64,000 nt of DNA, from NCBI GenBank assembly GCA_021162745.1, contig JAGGYC010000051.1:1-64000 (forward strand). Reading direction: 5' to 3'. Below the pieces are notes generated by a model. It ran no database searches. It was not told the DNA's origin and was given only the letters and a program-made list of their open reading frames with translations. Shown piece after piece: positions 20,909-31,789 of the stretch. The stretch is from Desulfuromonas sp. (GTDB lineage: Bacteria; Desulfobacterota; Desulfuromonadia; Desulfuromonadales; Desulfuromonadaceae). Position 1 is the first letter of the stretch. Each line of letters opens with the position of its first letter. The position numbers were made by a program, and so were the translations under genes.

Positions 20909-22156
20909 ATGATTACAGTAGAAAGCAGCATACTTCATCTTTTCGAATCCTACTCTCTCGCCCTGTTGCTCGGCGCACTGATGGGGCTGGAGCGGGAACG
21001 GAGCGATACCCGCATCGCCGGCTTGCGTACCTTTATCCTCGTCACCCTGTTTGGCAGTATCTGCGGTAATCTGGCCTTGGCCATCGATTCATCGTGGTTG
21101 ATCATTGCCGGATTGGCCACCATCGCCACCCAGGGGGTGATGGTACATGTGGTGCGGATGAAGGAGCAGATCAGCTCGGGGATGACCACCGCCATCGCCC
21201 TGCTGGTGGCTTATCTGGTCGGTGTTCTCCTCAGCCAGGGACAACGGATCACCCCCATCACCTTATGCCTGGCAACAACCATGGTGCTGTGCTTTAAGCC
21301 GCAGATGCATGCCTTTTCCCACCGTTTGGAAAAACGTGACCTCTACGCTATTTTTCAGTTCATTCTGGTGGCATTCATTATTCTGCCGGTGGTGCCAAAT
21401 CAGGGTTATGGCCCCTATCTGGCGCTCAATCCTTACAATATCTGGCTGATGGTGGTGTTGATCAGCGGTATTAATCTGGTCGGCTATATTATCCTCAAGC
21501 TGGTCGATCACCGCTGGGGAAGTCCGATGATCGGCATCCTCGGTGGCATTGTTTCCAGTACCGCCACCACTCTGACCTTCAGCCGTCAGTCGAGTGCCGT
21601 CGCCAACATCTCTCACACCGCCGCAGTGGTGGTTTCTTTGGCATCAACCATGGTACTGATACGAATCACCGCCTTTATCAGCCTGATTAATCCGCAATTG
21701 ATGGAGTATTTATGGTTGCCGATGAGTGGCATGTTTATCGGCGGACTGCTGCCCATTGTCTTTATCTGGCGCAAAGCCCGTAGCGAAAATGCCCCGCGCT
21801 TGGAAAGCAAAAACCCGGCAGAACTATCCCAGGCGCTGATTTTTGGGCTACTCTACGGCGGCGTGCTCTTGGCGGTCTCGGTGGCAAAAGATTTTTTTGG
21901 CAATGAGGGGGTCTATCTGGTGTCGTTGATCTCTGGCTTTACCGATGTCGATGCCATCACCTTGACCAACGCCCGCCTGTCGCTGATTGGCGAATTGGGC
22001 TCCGTTCAGGCGGCGACCAGTGTACTGATCGCCGTGCTGGCCAACCTGGTATTTAAACTGGGGATGGTGGCTGTTCTCGGCACGCGGCAGATGTTCAGGG
22101 GGACATTATTCTGTTTCAGCTGCCTGGCACTGCCGGCACTGCTGATTTTTGTTTAA
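20909..22156 (+). CDS. MgtC/SapB family membrane protein with DUF4010
   Basis: LALLLGALMGLERERSDTRIAGLRTFILVTLFGSICG; multiple TM; FTDVDAITLTNARL. Confidence 0.88.
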   Translation: MITVESSILHLFESYSLALLLGALMGLERERSDTRIAGLRTFILVTLFGSICGNLALAIDSSWLIIAGLATIATQGVMVHVVRMKEQISSGMTTAIALLVAYLVGVLLSQGQRITPITLCLATTMVLCFKPQMHAFSHRLEKRDLYAIFQFILVAFIILPVVPNQGYGPYLALNPYNIWLMVVLISGINLVGYIILKLVDHRWGSPMIGILGGIVSSTATTLTFSRQSSAVANISHTAAVVVSLASTMVLIRITAFISLINPQLMEYLWLPMSGMFIGGLLPIVFIWRKARSENAPRLESKNPAELSQALIFGLLYGGVLLAVSVAKDFFGNEGVYLVSLISGFTDVDAITLTNARLSLIGELGSVQAATSVLIAVLANLVFKLGMVAVLGTRQMFRGTLFCFSCLALPALLIFV

Positions 22157-22160
22157 TAAA

Positions 22161-22403
22161 TCAACCGATCATCAGTAAAGCCAGCCACGGCACCAGAATG
22201 AAGACGATGAATAGTATTTTGAAAAAGCCGAGATAACCATAAAGCACCACGGTAAAAGTCTCCCTCGGCATCGGAAACCAACGGCTATGAACCGTATATA
22301 TCCAGTTGCCGGCGAATACACACATCACAGCCGAAATGGTATAGAACGTTCCACAAATGATCGTACACCACATGAAAAATTGCTGTAGAGACTGTAGCTC
22401 CAT
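22161..22403 (-). CDS. small two-TM membrane protein (DUF6868-like)
   Basis: MELQSLQQFFMWCTIICGTFYTISAVMCVFAGNWIYTVHSRWFPMPRETFTVVLYGYLGFFKILFIVFILVPWLALLMIG. Confidence 0.65.
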   Translation of the reverse strand: MELQSLQQFFMWCTIICGTFYTISAVMCVFAGNWIYTVHSRWFPMPRETFTVVLYGYLGFFKILFIVFILVPWLALLMIG

Positions 22404-22528
22404 ATCCCCCTCCCGAACTTGAAATGCTATTTCCAACAGTATCGACCTGAGAAGTATACCACCGACACGCCCTTCCTTCACCCTGGAGCCAATTATGTAC
22501 TGAGCCCCGTTTCAGCAAAGACTAAATA

Positions 22529-22566
22529 GAAAAAAGGCCAGTTCCCCACAGGGTACTGGCCTTTCA
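22529..22566. terminator. intrinsic terminator downstream of the M24 peptidase
   Basis: aaaaaaggccagttccccacagggtactggcctttc. Confidence 0.55.
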
Positions 22567-22589
22567 TACAACAATTCACTATTTCGGCG

Positions 22590-22634
22590 CTGCTTGAAGT
22601 ACTGCTTGAAGTACTGCTTGAAGTACTGCTTAAA
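22590..22634. repeat. 12-bp tandem repeat (tgcttgaagtac)n
   Basis: ctgcttgaagtactgcttgaagtactgcttgaagtactgctta, just 3' of the peptidase stop. Confidence 0.85.
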
Positions 22635-22636
22635 AC

Positions 22637-23827
22637 CTACAAGATAACCAGTTCCTCACTGGAATAGGTGAGAGACTCCACTCCATTGGCAGTGACAGCA
22701 TAGGTGTTCTCAATGCCGACAGCACCCAGTTCGGGATAGACCAGCTTGGGCTCGAAAGCGAAAGTCATGTTTTCTTCCAACCGGTAGTCGTTAAAGCCAC
22801 GGGCAATAAACGGAAATTCATCCAGCTCGGTACCGACACCATGGCCAATAAATGACACCTGCGCCCCGGCGGCACCCATGAAGGCGTCCTTATGGCCCAT
22901 GTCGCAGGCCAACTGGTAGCAACTGTCGTACAACTCCCCCCAGCTGGCTCCGGGCTTGGCCATCTCAGTCATATGCTGCAATACCTTGCGCATATCCTCG
23001 TAGCCTTTGGTCAATTTGTCCGGCAAGCCGCCAATACAGAAGGTGCGAGTCTGATCGCACAGATAACCATCGGCGGCACCGAGGAAATCGACGATGATCG
23101 GTTCCTGCTCACCAATCACCTTGCTACCGGCACCCTGCCCTACGGCGGGGGTCACACCGGGTCCGCCCAAGGGGGTATCACAAAAGGCCGGGGTTGAACT
23201 GGCGGAGCCGGAGAAGACGTGGCCACAATAGAATTCGGAGTTAAAAACACGCATCCGAGTAATCCCCTGATGGCCACTGAGACGGGCGGCATATTCCAGT
23301 TCAGCCTCCACTTGCAGATCGGTCATGCCGACGCGGATAATCTGGCGCGCTTTCTGATAGATCGCCTCTTCCTGATCAGCCGCCTTGCGCATCAGCGTCA
23401 GCTCGTAATCCGACTTGATCATCCGCACCAGACGCAACAGCGGCGTTACATCATGGATCGTCGCGTCGCCAAAGGGTTTGCTGAAACGTCGATACACCGC
23501 TACCGGCACCACATCGAGCTCCATCCCCATCTGCTGCGACATGGCGATGCCGTGATCAGCCAACACCGTCGGCAGATCGCGCGGGCTCTTCAGGGCAACA
23601 ATCTGTTCCAGCTGTGATTCGGCCTGAGCGCGGGCCAGATCTTTGCGTACGCAATAAACCGGCTTGCCCTCACAGGGGATCAGCAACACCCCCTGTTGAA
23701 TGGAACCGGTAAAATAGAACAGGTCAGCATTCTGCACCAACAACGCCAACTCCATCCCTTTTTCAACCATCAGCTTTTGCAAAGCCTGATAACGATTTAC
23801 CAACTCGGTTTGCGGAGTTATCTGCAC
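22637..23827 (-). CDS. M24 family metallopeptidase (Xaa-Pro aminopeptidase-like)
   Basis: Creatinase-like N-terminus and pita-bread domain: FSGSASSTPAFC, IIVDFLGAADGYLCDQTRTFCIG, FIGHGVGTELDEFPFIARG. Confidence 0.9.
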   Translation of the reverse strand: MQITPQTELVNRYQALQKLMVEKGMELALLVQNADLFYFTGSIQQGVLLIPCEGKPVYCVRKDLARAQAESQLEQIVALKSPRDLPTVLADHGIAMSQQMGMELDVVPVAVYRRFSKPFGDATIHDVTPLLRLVRMIKSDYELTLMRKAADQEEAIYQKARQIIRVGMTDLQVEAELEYAARLSGHQGITRMRVFNSEFYCGHVFSGSASSTPAFCDTPLGGPGVTPAVGQGAGSKVIGEQEPIIVDFLGAADGYLCDQTRTFCIGGLPDKLTKGYEDMRKVLQHMTEMAKPGASWGELYDSCYQLACDMGHKDAFMGAAGAQVSFIGHGVGTELDEFPFIARGFNDYRLEENMTFAFEPKLVYPELGAVGIENTYAVTANGVESLTYSSEELVIL

Positions 23828-24066
23828 AATATCTTCCTTATTTGTAACTTCGGAGCAACTGAAAGCTAAGACCTTCCCCCCACCCTAGCCCTCCCCCACA
23901 AATCGGGGGGAGGGAATTTTAGCTCCTTCCCCGCTTGATGGGGAATAGGTTGGGATGGGGGTGATCGCGAAGCGATGTGTTGGTACTTATATTCATTCAC
24001 AGGTTACGCAAATAGATCGTATTTTAATCTGCGCAAATTCTGCGGATACAAGTTTTTACAAAACAA

Positions 24067-25728
24067 TCAGGCGGTTTCAACCTCTGCATCTTCAAGGTTC
24101 AAATCTGCAATCGCCATTTCGCGCAATTTGAATTTCTGGATCTTGCCGCTGGCAGTCATCGGATATTCATCGACAAACTTGACGTAGCGCGGAATCTTGT
24201 AATTGGCAATTCGACCATTGCAGAAGGATTTAACCTCCTCTTCACTGAGGCTGCTGCCATCCTTGACCTTGATTGCCGCCATCACCTGCTCGCCAAACTT
24301 GCGATCAGGAACACCATAGACCTGAACATCGGAGACCAGCGGATGGGTGTAGAGGAACTCTTCGATCTCGCGCGGGTAGATGTTTTCACCACCTCGGATA
24401 ATCATGTTTTTGATGCGACCGGTGATTTTGCAGTAACCGTTTTCATCCATCACCGCCAAGTCACCGGAATGCAGCCAGCCCTCGTCATCAATAGCAGCGG
24501 CGGTCGCGTCCGGCATCTTGTAATAGCCCTTCATCACCAGATAACCGCGACTGCAGAGTTCGCCCTGCTTACCGGCCGGCAGGGTAGCACCGGTTTCGAT
24601 ATCGATTACTTTCACCTCAACATCGGGCAAAGCGCGGCCAACAGTGGCCACCCGCAATTCAACGGGATCATCGGTACGGGTCTGGGTGATCACCGGCGAC
24701 GCTTCGGTCTGACCGTAAGCGATGGTGATCTCGGAAATATTCATATCACGAATCACTCGCTTCATCACCTCAATGGGACAGGGCGAACCGGCCATGATAC
24801 CGGTACGTAAGCTGGTGAGATCGTACTGATCAAAACCGGGGAACTCCAACTCGGCGATAAACATGGTCGGCACACCGTGCAGGGCGGTACATTTTTCGGC
24901 AGCAACGGTTTTCAAAACGGCTTCGGGGGTAAAGGTTTCCACCGGCACCATGGTTGAACCATGAGTGACACAGGCCAACACACCGAGCACACAGCCGAAG
25001 CAATGGAAAAACGGCACCGGAATACACAGGCGATCCTGCTCGGTAAAGCGCATGCATTCACCGATATTGAAGCCGTTATTGACAATATTGTGGTGGGTGA
25101 GCATCACCCCTTTAGGGAAGCCGGTGGTTCCCGAGGTATATTGCATATTGATGACTTCGTTCTCATCCAGTGTCGCTTTTACTGCTGCCAGTTCGTCATC
25201 CGAGACCTGATCCGCCATGGCTTCAATGGCACTGAAACTGGACATCCCTTCAGGAGCCGTATCGCCAATGTAAACCACATTTTTCAAAAAGGGCAGTTCG
25301 GCGCAGTTCAACTCATCAATCACCGAACTTTTCAATTCGGGAACGACATCGTAGGTGGTTTCGATATAATCAGTGTCCTTGAAACCATCAACCAGAAAGA
25401 GCATTTTTGAATCGGATTGCTTCAATACGTAGTCCAGCTCAGTCGATTTATAACTGGTATTGACGGTTACCAGCACCGCACCGATTTTAGCCGTGGCAAA
25501 CTGTAGAACCACCCATTCAGGAACATTGGTGGCCCAGACGGCAAGGTTGTCGCCTTTTTTCACGCCCATGGCCAACAGCCCTTTGGCAACCCGATCACAC
25601 AGGGCATCAAACTGCTGATAGCTATAACGTAAGTTACGGTCGGGATAAACCAGGGCGTCGTTCTCAGAGAAACGTCGTGCCATCTCCTCAAGGATACCGC
25701 CAACGGTAAAGTGCAGTGCTTCGGCCAT
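24067..25728 (-). CDS. AMP-binding acyl-CoA synthetase
   Basis: [96 protein letters not shown]. Confidence 0.95.
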   Translation of the reverse strand: MAEALHFTVGGILEEMARRFSENDALVYPDRNLRYSYQQFDALCDRVAKGLLAMGVKKGDNLAVWATNVPEWVVLQFATAKIGAVLVTVNTSYKSTELDYVLKQSDSKMLFLVDGFKDTDYIETTYDVVPELKSSVIDELNCAELPFLKNVVYIGDTAPEGMSSFSAIEAMADQVSDDELAAVKATLDENEVINMQYTSGTTGFPKGVMLTHHNIVNNGFNIGECMRFTEQDRLCIPVPFFHCFGCVLGVLACVTHGSTMVPVETFTPEAVLKTVAAEKCTALHGVPTMFIAELEFPGFDQYDLTSLRTGIMAGSPCPIEVMKRVIRDMNISEITIAYGQTEASPVITQTRTDDPVELRVATVGRALPDVEVKVIDIETGATLPAGKQGELCSRGYLVMKGYYKMPDATAAAIDDEGWLHSGDLAVMDENGYCKITGRIKNMIIRGGENIYPREIEEFLYTHPLVSDVQVYGVPDRKFGEQVMAAIKVKDGSSLSEEEVKSFCNGRIANYKIPRYVKFVDEYPMTASGKIQKFKLREMAIADLNLEDAEVETA

Positions 25729-25916
25729 AGAATAAATCCTTCCAGAATATGCCGTGTTTAGCCAGGGCAAACTTTAGTTTATTTTCACTAACCTGCTGAT
25801 AGTTAAAGAGTTTTTTGAATAACATAGGGGGTATGTTCAGTCAAACTAAAAAAAGTAATTCTGAACACACTTGATGATTCGACTATTGGGCGACAAACAG
25901 TAGAGCATAAAGGAGG

Positions 25917-26933
25917 CTAGTGCCGTTGTTTAGCGGCCACCATTCGCCGACATGAATTGACAATGGCCGAGGGGACATTGCGGCTTTTGGCCAGGGTACG
26001 GACATCTTTCTCATTCATCGTCGATAGAAAACGCATCGCTTTGGCGAGGGGGGTACGCGGATGACACACCAAGGCATGGCGAATTGCATAGCTCTTCAGC
26101 CATTCGCGGTTGAGCAGTACAATGCGAATAATCTCGTCGCTGGTACTGCGATTCTGGGTCAAAAACAGCACTTCACCCTCGGTAATCCGCGGGTTTTTCA
26201 GTACCGCACCACTGACCAGTTTATTGCTGTCCTTGACAAGGATGGTTCGCCATTCCTTATCACCGGTCATAGCCATTTTTATTTTTTCAGAGATATCCAG
26301 TTCAAGAACAATCTTCTGCTTGCTGATATTCTGAGTTTCTTCAAAATCAGCGGAGAAATCGATCAACTCTTCATCTAATTCCTCCTCACGATCGCTCTGC
26401 GCGTTTTCAGTATCAGCAAAATCGACCACCGGTTGACGAATCTGCTGTATCATCTCATCGCTGGCCTGCGGATTGTTCAATACCGCCGCGCACACCTGTG
26501 GCGGAAATGTGCGGCTAAAGGTCGCATCACAAAAGTAACTGAGGATTTCGTAATTGCAGTGACTGAAGACATGGATCCAGGTGGCATTATCGACGGCAGG
26601 ATTGTTACGTAGCAGTATTAATGTACCCAATTCGTTGATCCGTGCCCGCGCCAGAAAATCGAGCAGCCGCGGGTGGTGATCTGCGCTCTTGAGGATGGGG
26701 CGCAGAGCATTGTTGGAGCTTTGGCGTAAAGTATCAAGAATTGCCGTTTTCAGAGCGGCATCGCCTTGAGCATAGAGCAAAAACTGCGCATAAACCCGAT
26801 CAACCTCCGACATCGGCAATGTTCCCCGAGCGGCCTTCATTTTCTGAGCAGCGGAGGTCTGAGGAGAAAGGATCTGAGCGACTTCAGGGGAAATCTGAAG
26901 TCGCTCAGCAGCATTTGAAGACGTTTTTTGCAA
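25917..26933 (-). CDS. conserved hypothetical, predicted HEAT-like/all-helical protein
   Basis: 338 aa soluble helical protein with an acidic central segment (SDREEELDEELIDFSADFEETQ); adjacent to the EF-G paralogue on the same strand. Confidence 0.7.
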   Translation of the reverse strand: MQKTSSNAAERLQISPEVAQILSPQTSAAQKMKAARGTLPMSEVDRVYAQFLLYAQGDAALKTAILDTLRQSSNNALRPILKSADHHPRLLDFLARARINELGTLILLRNNPAVDNATWIHVFSHCNYEILSYFCDATFSRTFPPQVCAAVLNNPQASDEMIQQIRQPVVDFADTENAQSDREEELDEELIDFSADFEETQNISKQKIVLELDISEKIKMAMTGDKEWRTILVKDSNKLVSGAVLKNPRITEGEVLFLTQNRSTSDEIIRIVLLNREWLKSYAIRHALVCHPRTPLAKAMRFLSTMNEKDVRTLAKSRNVPSAIVNSCRRMVAAKQRH

Positions 26934-26944
26934 AGATTACGATC

Positions 26945-29017
26945 CTATTCGTTACGTTCGGATAAAATTTTAGCCATCAGATTCGATGGCACCTCTTCAT
27001 AATGGGAAAATTCCATGGTAAACAAGCCACGATCCGATGTCATGGAGCGCAGCTCCGGAGCATAACGCAACACCTCCGCCATCGGCACCTGGGCAGTGAT
27101 CACCTGGCTGGCCGCTTGCGGTTCAACCCCTTGCACTTTACCACGGCGTGAATTCATGTCGCCGATCACATCGCCGACATAATCATCAGGGACCTGAATT
27201 TCCATCTTCATCATCGGTTCGAGCAGCACCGGCTTGGCTTGTTCCATCCCCTTTTTAAAACCCATGGAACCGGCGATTTTAAACGCCATCTCTGAAGAGT
27301 CCACCGAATGATGGGAACCATCAAACAGTGTCACCTTGATATCAACCACCGGGAAACCGCCAAGGATACCCTTTTGCATCGCTTCTTCGGCCCCCTTACC
27401 AACAGCCGGGATATATTGGCGTGGCACAACACCACCGACGATCTTATCAACAAACTCATAGCCACCCCCCGAAGGCAATGGTTCGATCTCCAACCAGACA
27501 TCACCATATTGGCCACGACCGCCCGATTGTTTTTTATACTTGCTCTGCAACTTGGCAGACCCTTTAATTGTTTCGCGATACGGAACTTTGGGCAACTGCA
27601 ATTCCACATCGACGTCGTACTTGCGTTTGAGTTTTTCTACTGCAACCTCGATATGGACTTGCCCCATGCCGGACAGAATCAAATCGTGGGTCTGTTCATC
27701 ACGAGTGATCTTCAAGGTGGGATCCTCTTCGATCAATCGCTGCAAGCCGGTGTAAATTTTATCTTCATCATTCTTGCTGCATGCTTTGAGAGCAAATGAG
27801 ATCACCGGCTTCAGTTGCAGCAAACTTTCGTAGACAACAGGATCGGAGGCACTGCACAAGGTATCGCCGGTGGTCGTCTGCTTTAATTTAGCCACGGCGA
27901 CAATATCGCCGGCCACCGCTTTGTCGATGGGAACCTGCTTTTTGCCTTCCAGTTGATACAGTTGACCGATGCGCTCAGTTTCATCTTTGCTGGAGTTATA
28001 AACGGAGGAGTCTGAGTTAAGCACTCCGGAGTAGACACGAAACAGGGTCAGCTTACCGGTAAAGGGATCGCTGTTGGTTTTAAACACCATGGCCGAGAAC
28101 GGCTCATCTTCTCTGGGTTTACGCTCAACAATATCGTCCTTACCGGGCAGGGTGCCGATCTGCATCCCCTTGTCCAGCGGCGACGGCAAACAGTGAACCA
28201 CATAATCAAGCAGCTGGCGGACACCAATGTTGGCGGTAGCGCTACCACATAACACCGGCGTAAAGACACCGGTCAAGGTGCCCTCACGTAAACCATGTAA
28301 AATTTCTTCGCGCGACAGATCTTCCTCTTCGAGGTATTTTTCCATCAACTCGTCATCGGCATCGGCAACGGCTTCGAGCAACACCGTACGCAAACGCTGC
28401 GCTTCATCCTGATATTCTTCAGGGATCTCCCCTTCGGTGTAGGTCCCCTTTTCGTCAAACTGGAACAGGCGGGCTTTCATAGTGACCAGATCAATGATGC
28501 CGCGAAAATCTTTTTCCTCGCCGATAGGCATATTCACCAAAACACCACGGCTGCCCAACGTTTTTTCCATGTCGTCGACAGCGCGAAGGAAATCGGCGCG
28601 TTCGCGATCCATTTTATTGACAAAGGCGATGAGCGGAACTTCAAATTCCTGGCTCCAGCCCCATATTTTTTGAGTTTGTGCCTTCACGCCGGAGATGGCG
28701 GAGACAATCAGTACGGCACCACCGAGAATGCGCAGGCCGTTGCGGGTATCATGAAGAAAATTGGAATAACCAGGGGTATCAACAAGGTGCAGGCTGTGTT
28801 GCTTCCACTCACAGTTGTTAAGGCTGGAACTAATGGTGATCTGACGTTTAATCTCTTCGGGTTCAAAATCCATACTGGAGCTACCGTCATCAACTTTACC
28901 GAGACGGTCGGTCATGCCGGTATTAAACAACATGGCCTCAACAAGGGAGGTCTTACCCGCCCCTCCATGAGCAACAATTCCCAGATTTCTCAAGTTCGCA
29001 GTGTCGTACTTTCCCAT
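26945..29017 (-). CDS. elongation factor G paralogue (EF-G2 type)
   Basis: P-loop AHGGAGKTSLVEAML, switch II DTPGYSNF, FVNKMDRERADF, EF-G domains IV/V (GRGQYGDVWLEIEPL; MEFSHYEEVP). Confidence 0.92.
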   Translation of the reverse strand: MGKYDTANLRNLGIVAHGGAGKTSLVEAMLFNTGMTDRLGKVDDGSSSMDFEPEEIKRQITISSSLNNCEWKQHSLHLVDTPGYSNFLHDTRNGLRILGGAVLIVSAISGVKAQTQKIWGWSQEFEVPLIAFVNKMDRERADFLRAVDDMEKTLGSRGVLVNMPIGEEKDFRGIIDLVTMKARLFQFDEKGTYTEGEIPEEYQDEAQRLRTVLLEAVADADDELMEKYLEEEDLSREEILHGLREGTLTGVFTPVLCGSATANIGVRQLLDYVVHCLPSPLDKGMQIGTLPGKDDIVERKPREDEPFSAMVFKTNSDPFTGKLTLFRVYSGVLNSDSSVYNSSKDETERIGQLYQLEGKKQVPIDKAVAGDIVAVAKLKQTTTGDTLCSASDPVVYESLLQLKPVISFALKACSKNDEDKIYTGLQRLIEEDPTLKITRDEQTHDLILSGMGQVHIEVAVEKLKRKYDVDVELQLPKVPYRETIKGSAKLQSKYKKQSGGRGQYGDVWLEIEPLPSGGGYEFVDKIVGGVVPRQYIPAVGKGAEEAMQKGILGGFPVVDIKVTLFDGSHHSVDSSEMAFKIAGSMGFKKGMEQAKPVLLEPMMKMEIQVPDDYVGDVIGDMNSRRGKVQGVEPQAASQVITAQVPMAEVLRYAPELRSMTSDRGLFTMEFSHYEEVPSNLMAKILSERNE

Positions 29018-29129
29018 GACTACCCCTTTCATAACATTAGTTGAAGGACTACATCACAATGTTTCCGGAACAGAACCAACAGCTTGAGTTTACACCCTAT
29101 TGAATAAATTGAAATTATTTGACGCCGAA

Positions 29130-29909
29130 TCAGGCCGGCACCTCTGCCTTGTTCAGTTGATAGATAAGCAACAGCCCATCCAAGGTCAACAACGGGTCAA
29201 CGCTATCTATGGTCTCCGAGGCCTGGGCGATCTGTTCTGCAAGCCCGCCGGTGGCCACCACCAGCGGTTCAGTACTCACTTCCTGCTTCATCCTTTTTAC
29301 GATACCATCGACCAGCCCGGCATAACCAAACAATAATCCAGCCTGCATGCTGTTAACGGTATTCTTGGCCACCACCAGTGGTGGTTGACAAATCTCGACC
29401 CGTGGTAACTTACTGGCCTGTTCATGCAATGCGTCAGCTGAAATACCCAACCCCGGGGCGATGGCTCCACCCTGATATTCGCCTTGATCACAAATATAAT
29501 CAAAGGTGGTCGCCGTACCAAAATCAACCACAATCAGACTGCGCTGAAACTTCTTAAATGCGGCAACACCATTGACAATCCGGTCGGCTCCCACTTCATG
29601 GGGATTATCGTATTTGATCGGCATGCCGGTTTTCAAACCGGGTCCAACAATATAGGGGGATACATTGAAGTACTTGCGACACATGCGACTTAACGCATCA
29701 AGCAGTGGCGGCACCACACAGGAAACAATCACTGCGGAGATTCCAGACATATCAAAATCCGAAAAGGTCAGCAAGTCATTCAGCAGCATGCCGTACTCAT
29801 CGTCCGTACGCGATATATCAGTACGAACCCGCCAACTGTGCAGCAGGGTCTGTTCTTCATACAGACCGAGGACGGTATTGGTGTTTCCTACATCGATAAC
29901 CAGTAACAT
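29130..29909 (-). CDS. coaX: type III pantothenate kinase
   Basis: [64 protein letters not shown]. Confidence 0.97.
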   Translation of the reverse strand: MLLVIDVGNTNTVLGLYEEQTLLHSWRVRTDISRTDDEYGMLLNDLLTFSDFDMSGISAVIVSCVVPPLLDALSRMCRKYFNVSPYIVGPGLKTGMPIKYDNPHEVGADRIVNGVAAFKKFQRSLIVVDFGTATTFDYICDQGEYQGGAIAPGLGISADALHEQASKLPRVEICQPPLVVAKNTVNSMQAGLLFGYAGLVDGIVKRMKQEVSTEPLVVATGGLAEQIAQASETIDSVDPLLTLDGLLLIYQLNKAEVPA

Positions 29910-29967
29910 GGTGAAGAGAACTCCTTAAAAAATAAAACGGCTGCGTAAATAACGAACCGTGTAAAAT

Positions 29968-30954
29968 TCAATTCAACGGCGTCACATCGCCGGCATAGAT
30001 CTCCTGACGACCTCCGCCCTGCAGATCGAGTAGCAGGGCGCCATCCTCGGCCAGTCCGGCGACATCACCGACAAAAATCTGGCCACCGCAATCGACCTCA
30101 ACCGTGCGCCCAAGCAGTTCAAATAGCGCTTCCCAAGCCAGACGGATCGGCACAAAGCCCTGACGCAAAAACAGCTGATAAAGCTCATCGAGTTGACGCA
30201 ACAACTGTTGGGCAAACTCTAATCGACACACCGGCTGACCGGTGTGCAACAGTAACGAGGTCGCCGGATAACGCAGATCGTCGGGAAACTGATCGGCGGT
30301 CATATTGAGGTTAACGCCAATCCCCAGCACCACATGGTGGACACCCTCCATCTCAGCACTGAGTTCATTGAGCAATCCGGCAATCTTACGACCATCGAGG
30401 AGAATGTCGTTGGGCCATTTAACGGTCACCTTGACACCGGTGACCTGTTCAATGGTTCGCGCCACCGCCACGGCCGACAAAAAAGTTAACTGGGCCGCCT
30501 GGGTCGGCAACATCCGCGGACGCAACACAATCGAAGTGTAGAGATTAACCCCGGCAGGCGAGCTCCAGCGCCGCCCCATCCGCCCACGTCCGGCACTCTG
30601 GCTGTCGGCGATCACCACCGTCCCTTCCAGCGCCCCATGCTCAGCCAATTCCTGAGCACGAACGTTGGTTGAATCTGTTTCGGTAAAGTACTCAACGCGC
30701 TGACCGATACAACGGGTATCCAATCCGGCTTGTACCGCCGCAGGCAATAACAGATCCGGCTGAGACAACAGGTGATAACCACGGGAGGGAACCGCCTCAA
30801 TGGTGTAGCCGAGTTCGCGCAATTGGCTGATATGCTTCCAGATTGCTGCACGACTGACCCCGAGGCGCTGACTGATGTCCTCACCCGACAAAAATACATC
30901 TCCCGCCCCCAGAAACAGGGCCAATATCTGTTCGCGCAAGCTGGTTTCAGCCAT
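29968..30954 (-). CDS. birA: biotin--[acetyl-CoA-carboxylase] ligase with N-terminal HTH
   Basis: SRAAIWKHISQLRELGYTIEAVPSRGYHL; QSAGRGRMGRRWSSPAGVNLYTS; VKWPNDILLDGRKIAG. Confidence 0.96.
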   Translation of the reverse strand: MAETSLREQILALFLGAGDVFLSGEDISQRLGVSRAAIWKHISQLRELGYTIEAVPSRGYHLLSQPDLLLPAAVQAGLDTRCIGQRVEYFTETDSTNVRAQELAEHGALEGTVVIADSQSAGRGRMGRRWSSPAGVNLYTSIVLRPRMLPTQAAQLTFLSAVAVARTIEQVTGVKVTVKWPNDILLDGRKIAGLLNELSAEMEGVHHVVLGIGVNLNMTADQFPDDLRYPATSLLLHTGQPVCRLEFAQQLLRQLDELYQLFLRQGFVPIRLAWEALFELLGRTVEVDCGGQIFVGDVAGLAEDGALLLDLQGGGRQEIYAGDVTPLN

Positions 30955-30964
30955 GCGATCTCCT

Positions 30965-31789
30965 TTATTGAAACAACATCGAGATATCGACAGCTCGACT
31001 GGAATGGGTCAGAGCACCAACCGAGATCAGGTTCACTCCGGTTTTAGCAATATCATTCACCGTCTCCAGATTGACGCCACCCGAGCCTTCGGCCACGGCA
31101 CGACCATCAATCAACTCAACGGCCTGACGCATGGTCTCAAGATCCATGTTATCGAGCATGATGATATCCGCACCGGCGTCCAACGCCTCCTGGACATCAG
31201 CCATATTCTCTGTCTCCACCTCAATTTTCAATGTATGGGGAGCACGCTTCTTCGCCCCGGCGACGGCGGCAGTGATCCCGCCTGCCGCAGCAATATGATT
31301 TTCCTTGATCAACACCCCGTCATACAGAGAGGTGCGATGGTTCTGACCACCGCCCATGCGCACCGAGTACTTATCCAGAACCCGCAGTCCAGGCATCGTC
31401 TTGCGGGTATCGACAATCACCGCCCCGGTTCCGGCAACAGCGGCAACAAATAGCGAGGTATGGCTGGCGATACCACTCATGCGTTGAATCAGGTTGAGGG
31501 CCACGCGTTCCCCCTGTAGCAGCATGTGAGCATCGCCTTTGATCCAGGCCAGAACGTCGCCGCGCTTAATCGGCTCGCCATCCTCTTTGAGTGCTTCGAA
31601 AGCCACCGTCGGGTCCAGCTGAGCAAAAACACGCCGGGCAACATCGATGCCGGCGAGAATAAAATCCTCTTTGGCCACCAATTGAGCACGGGCGGGTGTC
31701 GCCACCGGTACCGTTGAAAGTGTGGTGATATCTCCAGAACCGATATCTTCCTGCAGGGCGGATTGAATTATACGATCAATTTCAAACAC
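30965..31789 (-). CDS. nadC: carboxylating nicotinate-nucleotide diphosphorylase
   Basis: QEDIGSGDITT; LIQRMSGIASHTSLFV; DTRKTMPGLRVLDKYSVRMGGGQNHRTSLYDGVLIKENHI. Confidence 0.97.
   Translation of the reverse strand: MFEIDRIIQSALQEDIGSGDITTLSTVPVATPARAQLVAKEDFILAGIDVARRVFAQLDPTVAFEALKEDGEPIKRGDVLAWIKGDAHMLLQGERVALNLIQRMSGIASHTSLFVAAVAGTGAVIVDTRKTMPGLRVLDKYSVRMGGGQNHRTSLYDGVLIKENHIAAAGGITAAVAGAKKRAPHTLKIEVETENMADVQEALDAGADIIMLDNMDLETMRQAVELIDGRAVAEGSGGVNLETVNDIAKTGVNLISVGALTHSSRAVDISMLFQ

Noticed and set aside
22590-22634. Possible CRISPR-like array
   Set aside because: Repeat unit is 12 bp with no spacers; simple tandem repeat.
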